From positions 14,570,001 to 14,634,000 of the forward strand of contig JAFFJZ010000003.1 in the NCBI GenBank assembly GCA_018340375.1: a stretch of 64,000 bases of DNA, written 5' to 3'. A program made the translations under genes and the position numbers. This DNA is from Gonatopus flavifemur (Eukaryota > Arthropoda > Insecta > Hymenoptera > Dryinidae). The notes below the pieces were generated by a model, which did not search any database, was not told the DNA's origin, and saw nothing but the letters and a program-made list of their open reading frames with translations. Positions within the stretch are counted from its first letter, which is position 1. Each line of letters begins with the position of its first letter. Shown here piece by piece: positions 47,726 to 60,957 of this stretch.

Positions 47726-50700
47726 TATAAGAAAATGTTACAAATTATATTCATTTTTTAATAAATTTCTCAGCAAAAATTTCTTTACGGGTTGTCTTTG
47801 AACAAATTTCAAACGCAAGTGTGTCCTTCGATTGAGAGTAAGTACGATAATTCAAATTATAAAAAGTGTATTCCATGATAACGGTTCACCCTGGCGTTTC
47901 TTTTCCAAGTGCATCATGATATTGATTATGACTTCATATCGGTATACGAATTCCTTCAATTTCATTGTAACATTTCATGGTAGTCCCGAATTGTTTTGTT
48001 CTTTACCGTTGGATTATCTCAAATTATGAAACACATAACCAATATAAATCTTGTCCAACTTGTAAATCTTTCAAGATAACGGCACGAATAACACGAACCT
48101 AGTTAAAGGTGATAAAACTGAAGATGCTTTGATACGTGAATTAAATAGTATGTAGAAATTCTTTATCGATGAATTATTATCGTCGAGGAATGGATTTGAA
48201 CCGGTCTGATGTTGAAAATTTTGTCACTCGGTCATTCTTGTTCAGTTTTTATCTGATTGTAAAAGACTGTACTGTAAAGTATCATTTCTTTATCTATTAC
48301 GATAGACAGATATAATCTCAATAACTCAAAGATGAGATATCGAGATGTGAATATCAAAATCTTTATTATACAAATTGTAAAGTACTCGGGAATGTAATAA
48401 GATCACAATATGAAATCAACTTTTATCGCTTTTATGGTGTATGTTTATCAAAAACACAGCATTTTACCGCATGATATTGACTTAAACTGGGAAGATTTGG
48501 ATGATAACGATAATGAACCTTGATCCAAATAGCACAAAAGTACTCAAAAAAGTGTTCACTATTTCATTCGATGACTCTCATGTGAAGGAGAAGAAATAGA
48601 AATCGGCTCAATCAAGGCTTGGGCCTTTCGAATCCAAGTCGGAGGGTTCTGGGCCAAGACAGGGCCTTAGATGGTCCAATTTCCAATTGAGGTACCCATG
48701 TTGTTGCAAAGATTAATCAAACTCAGATCCCCTACTGATTTCGCTTTGGAACAAGATTGTATCGATACTGGTATAGTGTTCCCTTTTGTAGCATTTCACT
48801 ATTTTACGAATTTTAGATCAGTACTGATGTAATTTCGTTCCAATCCTTTTCCAAACAAAAGTCTCGCAAGTACAACTATGTATGCTAATATCAGGCCATT
48901 TTTCAATTCTGGAAATTTCTATATTTTCAGAATGATGGTTATTTTTTTAGCGACCCAAGTCATGTCGAGACCTGATGTGGCCTGACATATCAATGGTCCC
49001 TGTATCAATTTCTACTATAAAGATTTTCCCAAAAGATAATCATTTCAAGATCTCTACCACCTTCGTGGACAAAGTGCGTCATTATGCGCCTAGAGATAGA
49101 CATTTTTCTGGAACTTGCCCTGAAATTGAGTCCTAACCCAGTTAGAGATTCCTCTTTCTCCAAATTGGACAACCAAAGGTCCTAACTTGGCCCAGATCGT
49201 GCCAACACGACCCACTTCTTTGAAATGTTCCATAAAAATTGTGTACAGCGTAGAGGAATCGAAAGGAGCGATTGTGTAAAAGACGGCAGTGGATAAGTAA
49301 TATGAAAACCGCCAGGTAGAAGTATGATGGATATCTATATTCATCTTCTATGCATGTGAAAAAATCACCATCGGTGATCATTTAGCAGTGCAATAAAACA
49401 TTCGATCGACAGGAATTTCTTTGATAAATTGTACTCGTATTTCCATTCGAGGCATTTAACGATCATGTGACTCGAGATTTACAGTACTCCGCATATCACG
49501 ACATTATGATTATGCTGTCGAATGGTAGCCGTTTGAAATCAATGACAAAAAAGGTACGTAAATGAACGATCGAAGATGAAGCAAAAACATTGTAATCGCT
49601 TATGAGAATGTGGAATACAAGATTGTGCATTATCCCCAAGCTTGAGGCATTTGGAATCACACTCTGAATAAAACTTCCAAGATTGTAAAATTCCATGCAC
49701 ATACAACAGTGAACTGTTATAAATTTCTTACGAAAATTTTAAGATCTCTCGAGAGACATTCTCATATTCTTTATTTGGAATTTATAAAACAAACTTATCG
49801 GTCAATATTTCACATCGCATTATCGTAATCAGCCGAATGGTACCCAGCACATTCCAACACCATTATCAGAACAAATATCAAATTGAAAGGAATGGAGAAA
49901 AAGAGAGAGAATAATGTGCGAAAAGATACAACAGTACTCAGTAGTAGGTACTCATTTACAGAAAAAACATGCAAATTCCAAACACGTAGTTGAAACACCG
50001 TGACTAACTTTTCAGGTTACAAGTCTATGTTACAGTTCTATTATAACTGAATCGTGCGAATTTGTTTACACGTTTCACGTGAACAACTAATCCTTAACAA
50101 TTCTTTTCACTATGAAAATCTTGTGTGCAGAATTATTCGAGAATCTTTGATCGATCGATTAATTTATTTCTACCGAAGAAGATGCGAGAAATTACAAGAA
50201 CCATGTTGTTTCCGGTTAATAGAAAGCTTTTACCTTTCGAAAATACGTGAGGTTCATAAAAATTCAAGAGCATTCGATGGTAGGCACGATGGACGGGACT
50301 GTTGGTAATTGTGTTATCGAGGGAATTTTAAATGGCTTGAGTCTAATACACGTGCGAACGACTTTTAATTTATCCATGGAACAACACCGCGCTGTCTGCG
50401 AGCGAAACGACGTTTCTTCTCATTGCCTCACCGGAACGGGTTGCAGAGCAAGAAACTTGCTCGTTAACGAATTAAGTTGTTTGATCAATTTTCAATTAAT
50501 TCGATGCAATTATATACTTAACTGCATAAATTTTATACAGCTCATGTCATTATCTGATAAAGTTATTGTTCGGTTCTTTAAGGTTCGTTCAGTCGAATTC
50601 AATTCGAATGTCATTCGTGCTGAAAGAATCAACTGAGATTTTTGTTTACGAATTTGAAAACGTAGTGAGGAATTCATTGGGGGAATATGTATTTTTCATA

Positions 50701-51109
50701 AGTTTCTCTAGTGGATAAAATTTTCTGAATTTATGTGTTTCGATCGGGGTTTCCAACTCAAGACTTTCTTCATCAGGAAGTTTTCGTTAGGATTTGATCT
50801 AGTAGGAGACATTTTTGTTTGCTAAATTGAACTCCGAAGGTCCTTAAATGTCACAACGTTATTTTTTTATCTTTCCAAACCACGATTTCTGCATTATTTT
50901 CTGAGGATTTAGTTTAATTTCTTCAAGCTTTTCTTGAAGGAATACCACTTTTTAGGGATTCGATGACAGAAAAATGATTATTCAACGAATCATTTCTTGT
51001 CAAAGCTATGAGAATCACTTGGATTCTTATTATCTTTTAGATAATGGTAATTTGATGGAAAATATTGTCATCCGCATTAAAATATAGATAACATAACTTC
51101 CTCGCATTG
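47726..51109. other. Non-coding stretch, no gene seen
   Basis: Short frames only. The longest (50247-50636, plus, 129 codons) crosses a patch with more CG dinucleotides at 50370-50470 but has no recognisable domain. GGCCCAAG-type patches occur at 48610-48690 and 49130-49210. Confidence 0.4.
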
Positions 51110-51498
51110 CACAGAGAAAATAATTCACTACTGTGCACTGTAAAAAATTTCTATGGGAAACTTCACATAAATGTTCGGAAGTAATTAACACATACATGCT
51201 TCAAGAATTTTCCGTATTTCACCGAAAATTTACTGCAAAATGATAGTAAAATTCCATAAAGTTTGGAATTTTCAGTTAAATTTATGGGAAATTTCATATA
51301 CATGTATCGGAAATTGATTTCCCATCCCATGACCGGAATTTTCCCGAATGCTGCGTATAGAAAAATTCCGATTATTTTTTACAGTGTAGCTGACAATTAA
51401 CTGTGGTAGCTACTTCGTTTATTTGATATTTAGATAGCTGAAAATATTGCTGCAGCAGCTGAAAAATAGCTTCTTCAAAATGGAAAATTCTTCTCGTG
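51110..51498. mobile_element. Outer foldback element, interrupted by a second element
   Basis: It starts CACAGAGAAAATAATTCACT and resumes after the inner element with TAGCTGACAATTAACTG and AGCTGAAAATATTGCTGCAG, ending ATTCTTCTCGTG. The AGCTG core theme is like that at 41880-42062. The outer flanks are TG and TC, so the duplication is not exact. Confidence 0.45.
51136..51386. mobile_element. Nested MITE, CACTGTAAAAAAT...ATTTTTTACAGTG
   Basis: 251 bp with 13-base perfect inverted ends. It is closely similar to the first half of 17382-17970 (CTATGGGAAACTT, TTCGGAAGTAATTAACAC). It sits inside the AGCTG-core element at 51110-51498. The flanks are TG and TA. Confidence 0.65.
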
Positions 51499-53158
51499 TC
51501 ATGGAGCGATTATCGGTGATCATTCAATTCGATTTTTTAAATTGTGATATCAGAATTTCGTGAATTTGAAATTGAGGGAATTATTGGAACACAAGATGTT
51601 TTTGTATCTTCAGGAAAATTTACTCCATTTTGACTGAAAATTTGCATGAATGGCCTTTTAAAAACAAATGTAGAAGACATGAAGAGCTTCGAGCAGAACG
51701 AAGCACATTGTCCTAAGGATATTTGTGTTTTTGGATTAATCATCCCCCAGTTGAGGGAAAAATAATCGAAAATACTTGCTGCACGCATCATGTTATGAGA
51801 GTAATTTGATCATTTCATACATAGAAATTTAGATCTCCAATGGATTTTGTGAATTCCATATCAGATGAAGTTTATGAAGTTCATTATCAAGATGTACTTT
51901 CTAAATTCGAACGAATGGAAATTGATTCATTTAATTTTGTTTAGTATTGAAGATCAATGAGATTTCTACATTCCTTTGGAGTGAAATATTTACTCTAAAT
52001 TTCAAGTAATTGTGATCTCTCGTATCCCTAGGGAATGCTCCAATAAACAACAAATTGTTACCAGAATGATATCCGATTTAGATTCGATTGATGTTTAAAG
52101 AGTCATAAAATATCTGACATGTATCTATTTTTTCATACAAGTGTATGTTCATATGAATCACATCGTGCTGTTATCCTAAGAACATAGACAAATGAAATAA
52201 TCAAAACCGAAAGCCACGCTTGATGATTAAACTGCCAAAGACGCGTTTTTTTTACCATCCTCTTTTGTATTATCGTGTAAGAATCTTTGTATTTCAATTG
52301 GAACAACATTATTATTCTTTTATTATTTTTCCATCAAACCATCACTCGAGAAATAAACAAACACCCTTAAAAAAGCATTGTGTTGACATATAAAATTATC
52401 TACCCAACCATAATCATCAGTCGTCGTTTGTATGCCTGATATTTTGTTGAAATGACCTCGAATTTACGTAACGTGACCGCTGCGGGATTCCTCGACCGAG
52501 AAGGAGGGAAGAAGATAGAACCAAAAGGAAAAGAAAAGAAGAAACAACAAGAAGGAAAAAGAAGCATAATCGTATGTGTACCAATCTGATCGTGTCTCGT
52601 CCCAGTAGTCACAGATAATCAGAGTAGTTGAACAGGTTGTAAACGTTCACGAATGAATCAAGATACTCGAGAACCCTTGATTAAATCGAATAATACTGTC
52701 AAAAAATCAAAAAAATGTACTCAGTATACCAATTTTCCGGTAGTTCTACCAAAAAATTCGATGAATTTACCAAAAATTTTGAAATTTTTACCTACCGTGT
52801 ATTCTTTACATTTCTCGGAGTGAAGAATTCACTCTTCAAGAGTTAAAACAAAGAGTTAGATTTATCGAAATTTTTTTCACCGTAAAGGACAACCATTCAA
52901 AAAAACCTTTTATAAATTTTCGTAATAGTGGGTGAAGCCTGTAATTTTGAGTCAATTTTGAGATTATGTGAATCTTAATATATTGACTTAATTCTTGATA
53001 ACTTACATTCTGCCAATATTTTTGAACTTCTGGAAAAGAATCTTTCCAAATATTCAATACAAAACATATTTTTATGGTTGTTTGGTACTTTTTTTCCCTA
53101 GTAAAACTCCAAATATACATTTGTATCGGTTAGAGATAAAATACTTGGTTTTCATATA
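51499..53158. other. Non-coding stretch with a MITE fragment
   Basis: AT-rich, no gene seen. At about 52694-52799 a TACTGTCAAAAAATC start and a TTTTTACCTACCGTG end enclose TACCAAAAATT and GGTAGTTCTACC words, related to the repeat at 19650. A purine-rich (AGAAGGA)n-like tract covers 52500-52565. Confidence 0.4.
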
Positions 53159-53300
53159 ACGTCTCGAAAACGTTCTGAACACGTACCATAGCATGTGTAA
53201 ATAACAATGTCCCCAACACATTGAATGAATGTTCCTAAGACTTTTGGAAACCAACATCTGTGGGACTTTGGACACGTTTTTAAAACGTTTTGAGAACTTT
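53159..53300. repeat. Degenerate inverted repeat
   Basis: ACGTCTCGAAAACGTTCTGA near the start is echoed by AAACGTTTTGAGAAC near the end, with ACACGTA and GGACACGTTTT words between. It is followed by a GCTATTTGGGAAG word, the inverse of CTTCCCAAATAGC at 40017. Probably an old element. Confidence 0.4.
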
Positions 53301-54772
53301 CGGTGCTATTTGGGAAGGGAGAAAGTCAAGCTGAAATGTGGATCAGATAATTTTTTTCATCAATATCTGTGTTTGTCCTGATCTCATCATTCCCAAGCGT
53401 GGACCAAGTTTGTTGAATCGTTCGAGACAAGTCTCGGCAAGTCTTGGTACCGCTTGGTCCATGATTGGGCCTTTGGTTCATACGCACATGGATTCATTTA
53501 AAAGTGATACAATTTTTCAACAACAATTTTGCAACAGAATGAATTCACTGAATCATTTAAAAATTGCTGTAAATTACAAAATTCAATTCGAATTTATAAA
53601 ATTTGTTAAGACAAATTCGTGTGCAGATACTTGACAGCATTGTTATCATTCAATTTCACAACCATTTTCACGGCATCGTATCTGTTACGAATTGACTATA
53701 CACCATCCATTTGAGACCAATTCGTGAAACGATATCAAAATAGTTAACGATTTCAATTTCGAAGTTCTTCCACGTTACGTTACAGTATTCGTCTCTGTAA
53801 TTCGATCTCGGTGCACGAGATGCATACATGTTATTGCGCAAAAAACGGCTGTCATATCAGATGTAGAATTGTACGACCGATACAGCAGAATATGTATATC
53901 AGAGGAGAATTATTTGAATAATGCAGTCTAATGATGTAATATACTCTGTGATTTCAATTTGTTTGTATTTGCAAATAATTTAAACGAATCTGTCTCAACC
54001 GTTTGAGATCAAATTCCGTTAGTAATTAACATCGAGCGATGGGAATAAACCAGATACACGTTGTAGATGTAAATATGCTTGCATACTGCAAAAAAAGCAA
54101 TTAAATTCCTTGAAGAATTATTTGTAATGCTGTGAAATTCAAGCCCAACGATTCCTATAGTGTATCGAATAGATATTGTTGTATCAGTATGATCGTTGAT
54201 ACCGCATTTTTAACTTCGAAAGTTTAGACCTTAACCGTGAAATTCTTGACTCGTAGAATTTGACGCATGTATAAAATTCACGTGAACGATATTGGCTTGA
54301 ATTCGCATTTCTCGAAGGGTAAATATTAGAAACGTATCGTCTGGTCTATCGATTAGAAGTCCAGGAAATTCCGTCTGGGAATGTGTCGATCATTGATTTT
54401 TCTAACACGATTTCAGATTATACACTTAGAAATTTAAGAAATTCTCGATCAAATTTCAGACACTTTGCCAGCAATTTTGAGAGGTTTGATTGTGGGTAGT
54501 ATTATTGCACGATGAATCGTTATAAGAGCTTGAATCAACAGAAACAAAGAATTCGTAGATTAGGAAGTTATTTCTCAAATTAAACGATAAAGCGTTTCAC
54601 GTGATCGCTGCTTCTGATCTGATGTGCGAATCAAATATTTGACAGTTGATTGTATGGTCATTTTAACGCTGTCACTCACGCACCTTCGACAAAATTTCCT
54701 TCGAGGGTAAGTTTTTGTGAATATACAGATTGTATTTAAACGTCTGAATTTTTCAGAAACAGTGCAATTTAT
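53301..54772. other. Non-coding stretch, no gene seen
   Basis: A CTTGGTACCGCTTGGTCC patch lies at 53435-53460. The longest frame is 98 codons (53338-53634) and contains that patch. Nothing recognisable. Confidence 0.4.
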
Positions 54773-54890
54773 AGGGTAAGGCGGGGTAATATGCCAGAGT
54801 GGGTGAAATGCCATTTGCGGTAATTTTGAAAAATATCACCCAAGTGGCATTTTACCCACACTGATGAATTACCCCGTCTAACCTTACCCT
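54773..54890. mobile_element. 118-bp hairpin MITE, AGGGTAAGG ends
   Basis: The left end is AGGGTAAGGCGGGGTAAT and the right end ATTACCCCGTCTAACCTTACCCT. The pairing continues through GTGGGTGAAATGCCA / TGGCATTTTACCCAC. The repeated GGGTAAxATGCC word gives it a tandem look. Flanking bases do not show an obvious duplication. Confidence 0.65.
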
Positions 54891-56562
54891 TCGAATTCGA
54901 CATTTTGCGGGCAAGTGATTGTGATTTTCGAAGAATTCGCAATCATTGGATTTATATTTCATGGCGTTTGTGTTTATGGATTTTTTATTTATCGTAGTGT
55001 TTCATTCCCTGAAAACGTTGAGGTGATGGAATAAAATCAGAACCAGAAATCTGGTTTCATCCCGAATTTGTGAATTTATGTGGTTCAAAAAAAGGAAGAG
55101 AAGAAGTGATAAATCAATGAGTTCGAAATGTTCCCTGTTGACTTACAGTAGTTCGTATCACAATGAAAAATCTTCAAGCTCGTTGGTGTCGAGACATTAC
55201 CGTGTCATCTGAAAAATTTAAGTATTTACTTGGCGGCTGAGTATCCGATTGAGCGCTGAAATTAAGAAAAATTAACATGCGGAATGAATTACAAAGGTCA
55301 ACGATCCCAATTCGCAATGATCCACATGTATCATGATATATTTTATTTCCTACGAGTTGTGATTCAATATAATCTCACCGCTCCTTATTAATAAGTTAAT
55401 CCAGAATAACGAATGGAGTGAAAGTGGGCCATCGACGATCGTTGATTTCGATTGGTCAAATATCAGCCCTAATTTGGTATACTTTGAATGCGCAGTAATA
55501 AAAACCACTCACGGTGATCCAACGACAACATTTGCTCTTAATCAAGTTTTGTGGCCATAGCATAGATTAGAGTCTAATTTCGCCCCAAGCTTGTTTTCGG
55601 CATTTAATCATACGAATTGTCAGTCGTAAACCAAATCTCCGCGAAGATTGTTTGAAATTCAACGTAACGGTGATTTCTTCTAGATAAAATTCGCTTAACT
55701 GGAGATTTATTGAGATTGTCTCAAAATTGCAAGTCAAGTATAATAATGATATTGAATGAGGTTTCAAATTATGTTCATGCAGAGATTCCCAAATGACTTT
55801 ATATTCAGGATTTTGATAATCCCAAATAAATCCTCTTGGAATAGATGTACCTCATATTTTTTGTATCCATTTTGTATTTAAATTCTTCTTAATCTGGGAA
55901 TAGATTAAAGAATTATATTCTTATTACAACTATAAACTTATAAATAGACTTATCTTGATTCCGAAATAGGTTGACTCGTGCTAACGATTCTCCCCTCTTG
56001 GAGGTATTTAACCCTCAGCCTACAAACAGGGCTAACTTTACTCAGGGAGTATTCTAAGCACATTGTCCTTAAGTATGAATTGATGGATAAGTACCACCTT
56101 ATTGATGATTGAAAGTTTATGTAAGATTTTGTGTGCAAAGAAATGGTTCGATTTGGAATTTATAGGCTGAGAGTTAATATTTTGTTTCACAAGTATTGAA
56201 TTTCATAACTTGTGTACTAAAATATGTATTTCCATTTCGGTCTACATATTCGCATGGAGAGAAAAGAATTGCTGGCATAACAAACTGGTCTGTTTCTATA
56301 GCGCCTACAAAAGGTGAAATTGCCGAAGGAGCAAGAAAAATGATTGGCATAACTCATTTTTTTTTGCGGACATAAAGAAATTTGTTGATAGAACTAACGT
56401 TTTAGTTGCTGGAGTGAATATTTTTGCAAGAATAACCAACTTTTTGTTGGCACTGTAGTAACAAATTATTTTTGATGAAATAAAATAATTTTTTTGTGCA
56501 ATAAATCTCTAATAATTTCTCACTATTTACGTCCAATTTCTTTCATTCGTCATAAGAATTCA
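54891..56562. other. Non-coding stretch with a possible degenerate MITE
   Basis: No gene seen. From about 56253 to 56515 the sequence resembles the core of the foldback class (GGAGAGAAAAGAATTGCTGG start, repeated TTGTTGGCA and GGCATAAC words), but I could not define its right end. Confidence 0.4.
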
Positions 56563-56696
56563 AATCAGGGACTGTAACGTTATTCACTTTCGTTACTCAT
56601 TCTATATAAAATGTATATAATAATATATACATTGTACAAAAATTATATATTTATTATATAGATTTTATACATGAATAAAGTTCCAGTCCCTGATTA
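56563..56696. mobile_element. 134-bp MITE, AATCAGGGACTG ends
   Basis: The inverted ends AATCAGGGACTG and CAGTCCCTGATT are perfect over 12 bp, and the interior is TATA-rich and palindromic (ATGTATATAATAATATATAC). It has no coding capacity. Confidence 0.65.
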
Positions 56697-56911
56697 GAAT
56701 AGATTGATATGAAAAATCGCCTCTTTTTCAGACCCAAGGATGATAATTCGAAATCCATTCTCTTGTATAGAAATTATATCGAATTTTTATCTCCCTTTTA
56801 TACAAACCTATAGGAACTAAATACTTTTTTTATACAAACCAGAATTACCATCCCTGTTGAGACTTCTAGATTTCAAACTGAATTATCCCTGGTAAAAATG
56901 GTGTAGTCCTC

Positions 56912-57030
56912 GATGAGTTTTGTAACGCTTAACTGACCAAAAACTAGATGCTTGCAAGTGTCCTGTGAGGTTCTGGCGAGGTACTTGCAAGTTTCTAGTT
57001 TCCGGCTAGTCAAGCGTTATAAAACTTGTC
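56912..57030. mobile_element. 119-bp hairpin MITE
   Basis: The arms GAGTTTTGTAACGCTTAACT...AAACTAGATGCTTGCAAGT and ACTTGCAAGTTTCTAGTTT...AAGCGTTATAAAACTTGTC pair over about 50 bp with a few mismatches and a loop of about 15 bp. Confidence 0.7.
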
Positions 57031-58096
57031 AATGAATGAAGTATGTCTACTAGGAGTATGACAAAAGTTAATTCCTGATAACAAACAAAACGAAATACCA
57101 TTTTATGCTGAGCGTATGATTGATTCTGAAGATACAGAAGGTTGAAGTGGAAAAACCGCATTTGTATATCAAATATATAAAAATATATATACATGGTATG
57201 AATATTTCATAAAACCGGTGAAAAGACAATTGACTTTAGGGCTACGCTTTCGCCATCTTATAATACATATAGGATATTTCTACTTCATTTATTCTTTAAC
57301 TTTGCCCTCGGTTATGAAATAATATTCCTTCTTCAGTGAAATTCAATTGATATATGGAATTATTGAAGTCATGCGACTATATATAGTGACTTCAGATTTC
57401 ATATATAATCCTCAAATAAATGTCAATCATACTTATATAAACTTCGATCATTATACATGAAACATATATAATTCCCTCAGAGGGATTGTTTTTACCATAC
57501 TGAAAAAAATGATCCCCAAAAGTATTCATGATATCCCATGTAAGAGAACAAAACATGGCTTATACTTGGACATACGTGGCCATATAAGAGACATATATGA
57601 TTGAATTTTGCCAAGGCAATGATCATTTTAGAACTATACTTTGTCTATCAAAGATTTTCATTCGAACTTGAAATATTCATGAGCTCATATACAATTCCTA
57701 TCCACATCAAGAATTTGATTACTCATCGAATACATGCTTATAAAAAATTTGAATATATTCTTCATAATTGAATATGCACGTTTGATTGATCACATTGAAC
57801 ATTAAAAGGAACGAATATGAATACAAAATTCAATTGAATCAACATTATTAATATGTTAAAATCAACTTAATTACAAATGAGTAACTTCTCATCAAACATC
57901 TTTTTCTCCATTTCGAAAAATTAATATGAATTCAACGCCGATATGGGATGCAAATGAGAATCGTTTGACATTGAGGTGAATTAGAGGTAAGGTGTATTGA
58001 AGTGAAATCGTTTACACAGGTACACGAATTTCTCTGATATATCTGAAAACGAGTGAAGAAATTATTTTAATCGCGTATCATCAGAGTTGCTTAACG
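57031..58096. other. Non-coding stretch upstream of the tRNA gene
   Basis: AT-rich with several TATA-type tracts; no protein gene seen. The tRNA gene relies on internal boxes, so no upstream promoter is required. Confidence 0.4.
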
Positions 58097-58178
58097 GACG
58101 AGGTGGCCGAGTGGTTAAGGCGTTGGACTGCTAATCCAATGTGCTCTGCACGCGTGGGTTCGAATCCCATCCTCGTCG
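58097..58178 (+). tRNA. tRNA-Ser (anticodon GCT)
   Basis: 82 bases without an intron. The acceptor stem is GACGAGG (58097-58103) pairing with CCTCGTC (58171-58177), followed by discriminator G. The A box is TGGCCGAGTGG and the B box GGTTCGAATCC. The anticodon stem TTGGA/TCCAA holds loop CTGCTAA, giving anticodon GCT at 58130-58132, which reads AGC and AGT serine codons. The long variable arm (around TGTGCTCTGCACG) is as expected for tRNA-Ser. CCA is not encoded, as usual in eukaryotes. A T run at about 58182-58190 is the pol III terminator. Confidence 0.97.
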
Positions 58179-58180
58179 GA

Positions 58181-58190
58181 TATTTTTTTT
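58181..58190 (+). terminator. Pol III terminator after tRNA-Ser
   Basis: A run of eight or nine T residues starts 2-4 bases after the tRNA discriminator base. Confidence 0.85.
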
Positions 58191-59195
58191 ATTCGTACAG
58201 ACACGGTTCATAGAATCGCGAAGATACGAAATATCTAATTCCCCTATCGTTGATCCAAACGATCCCAAGGTTATCGTGTACATTTGAATTTAAATCGTCT
58301 CATTCGTGTAAGTTATTTAGAATCATTTTACACTCAACGTTCCGTCTTTTAGTATTATTTTGTCGAAAGATTCTTTATCTTTGTTTTTATTTCTCATTAC
58401 CATACGCAATAACATCCATATAAGGAACAACTTTGTGTACTTTTGCTGATATCACGATACGTTACATACCGGATATCATTTTTCAACGGATTAACGTGCG
58501 GATCATAAAATCAAATCCACGATCGACAAGTTTTAACGAGGATCAATAACCTTTGTTAACAAGTCATCAATGAAAAAACTTTGAAAACAAAATCGATGCG
58601 TCGAACGCGCGTTTGAAAATTCTTATTTTCCTTCATCATCTCGAAAGATAAAATCGATGAATGACGATAAGATGAGTTTGAATATGAAAGATATACATTC
58701 AAATAGATTTCAGCAAAAAAGTCGACTTATACTTGAATTCTCAACACATTTATCGAAGAAAAAATTATTCAAATCATACATTCGTAATGTACGTTCGACT
58801 ACTCATGAATTTTGATGCCAATATTTGAATTGGCGCGATAAAATCTACACAACTTTTGATAGAAAAATATTGTAAATTATTACTTGCATAGATTTGATGT
58901 ATAGTTTTGAGTCACTGTTTGAATATGATCTCCATGATGTACATATTCTTAAATCAAGCGATGAACTAATCGATCTTTGGAACTAGTTCGAGCTTGAGTG
59001 ATATTGATCGATGCGAACTATGAATTACCTTTTGAATTTATTAATGAAAATGGTATATCGTTTGTTTCCAAAGTCAACTATGATAAATCATAATGATTTA
59101 TCCTGTGGACGAATGTGATATATATAGAAAGAATGTTCAAATTAATGTACAGTGCAACCTCGCGATAACACAGCTCTTCTTCTTTATCCCTCGAA
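58191..59195. other. Non-coding stretch, no gene seen
   Basis: AT-rich with many TCGATCG-type words; nothing identified. Confidence 0.4.
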
Positions 59196-59291
59196 CACGG
59201 AAAAAAAAGAATAGTTGTAGCAACTACTCAAGTAGATGGTCGAAAATCGACTATTTAAGTAGTTGCTGCAACTATTTCTTTTTTTCCCGTG
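59196..59291. mobile_element. 96-bp foldback MITE, CACGG...CCGTG
   Basis: The arms CACGGAAAAAAAAGAATAGT and ACTATTTCTTTTTTTCCCGTG pair, and pairing continues with TGTAGCAACTACTCAAGTAG / TTAAGTAGTTGCTGCAACTA. Direct AA repeats flank both sides (59194-59195, 59292-59293). It is the shortest member of the class and has its own core word, AGTAGTTGC. Confidence 0.8.
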
Positions 59292-60957
59292 AACGGTTCC
59301 TGTCATCCGTTGAAGGGAGAGCGGGAGCACATTTGCCTCTAGGTTCCAGTTTATAATAGTTGAGGAATCGCTGGGAAATCTGAAAATAGTCGAATCGCCT
59401 GTGATAAACTATTCAAAAATATTTTTATTTCATTGAAGTATTTTGGAATATTTTGTTATAAACCGATCGGCTGTTGTCACGTTGTTGGAATTCATTCCAA
59501 ATTTTATTGTAAAACTCAGAAAAATGCATTGAGACATAGTACATCATGATATCAGTTCTTTAAGGTGCAATGTAAAATATTCTTCAAATTAACAAATCTC
59601 AAAGCATCCATACAGTACGGTTATTGTATGAGTATTGCACACCGCGCAAAAGTTTTGAGTAGAGAAAAATAGTGTTTAAGGGGAGGAGGTCCTCATCTAG
59701 CGACCTGAAAATAAGGCGACTTTCTCGAATTTTTTCTTCATGGAAGGAAGTAAATGAGAAACTCGGGGGTTTTCACACTTGTTCATTGGGTCTTCGAGGA
59801 CATAAAAGAATTTTTTTTAGTAAAAAAGAAAATGCCATGGAAATTGTTGATACGAGTTGAAACATAACCACCTAAGAAAACAGTGATCAATCGGGTGCCA
59901 CTATAGCAATTACAAGAATTATCAGGAATCAAAATTCCAAACATTTTTATGAAATATATTATATTTGTTGGAGGTTGTACCAATAGAACCAATGAGAAGT
60001 CCAAAATTTAAAAAAATGATAGACACACAAACTTTTGGTAGCGTTTTTTCACCTTTTTTCGCTCTTCGAAGTGTTATAAAAAGAAAAAAGAAAGGCAAAT
60101 GTCATCTCCATTTAGGTTCATCTTCCAATAAATTCAATCAGCTTGAAAATAAAAAAAAGAGCGATCCGTTCAGTAGTTCAGTAGTGGAAGAACATGGTTT
60201 TGAGATAAAAGGCCTTCAAAGTTTCGGGGTACGAATCCTTTAACTTGAGAAAATTTTCTTCGTGTACTTTAAGACCCATTTAATGAGTTCCAAATACCTC
60301 GAATTCTCAATTTACTTCCTTCTTAAGAAAAAAAATTCGATCAAATCACCTTATTTCGGAATTCGCTTGATGAGAACCCCCCTATGCCCCCTATTCGCCC
60401 ATGCTGTATTTGTCGTATCCTTCAGTGATTTATAATTGCATATCATTCATTGCTGCTACATTTAACATGTAGCCTAAATTGAACACACGTCTCCAGCCAA
60501 ATGTGGAGTCGTTTGTATAACTTTCCAGCTTTTTTTTAAATCACACGATAACATTGAAGGATTCACTTGCGCTTTGAGAAAAGTAACGCAAGCATACAGG
60601 TGATCATCAAACCTGTATTCAATGCCATGCCGCTCAGGAGATTCATGCATGCGATACCATAAGATGAACAAAGAGAGTCTAAGTTTAAACCTGATCCCTC
60701 TCCTTCCTTCTTATGATGTCGCGTACGACAGGCACTGGCATGAATCTCTAGCCTCACTTCGCACTCTGTAACAAGTGTATTCACGTTATTGTTGCCATTA
60801 AACAAAAGAGGGGAGGCTAGACAACCCTGGTTGCTGTTTTACATGGTCATCATCAGTAGTAGAAGTAGTTAACTTTATGACATTTATTTATTAGTACCTG
60901 ATGAATCTAGTGGAATGTATTATAATTGAGCCAAGAGCTGTGAAGAAAAGGAGCCTC
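59292..60957. other. Non-coding stretch, no gene seen
   Basis: Frames of up to 92 codons (59965-60243) without recognisable domains. Nothing structural noted. Confidence 0.4.

Noticed and set aside
50247..50636. 129-codon frame over a slightly CG-richer patch
   Set aside because: No domain or known motif. It could hold part of an exon, but nothing supports its ends.
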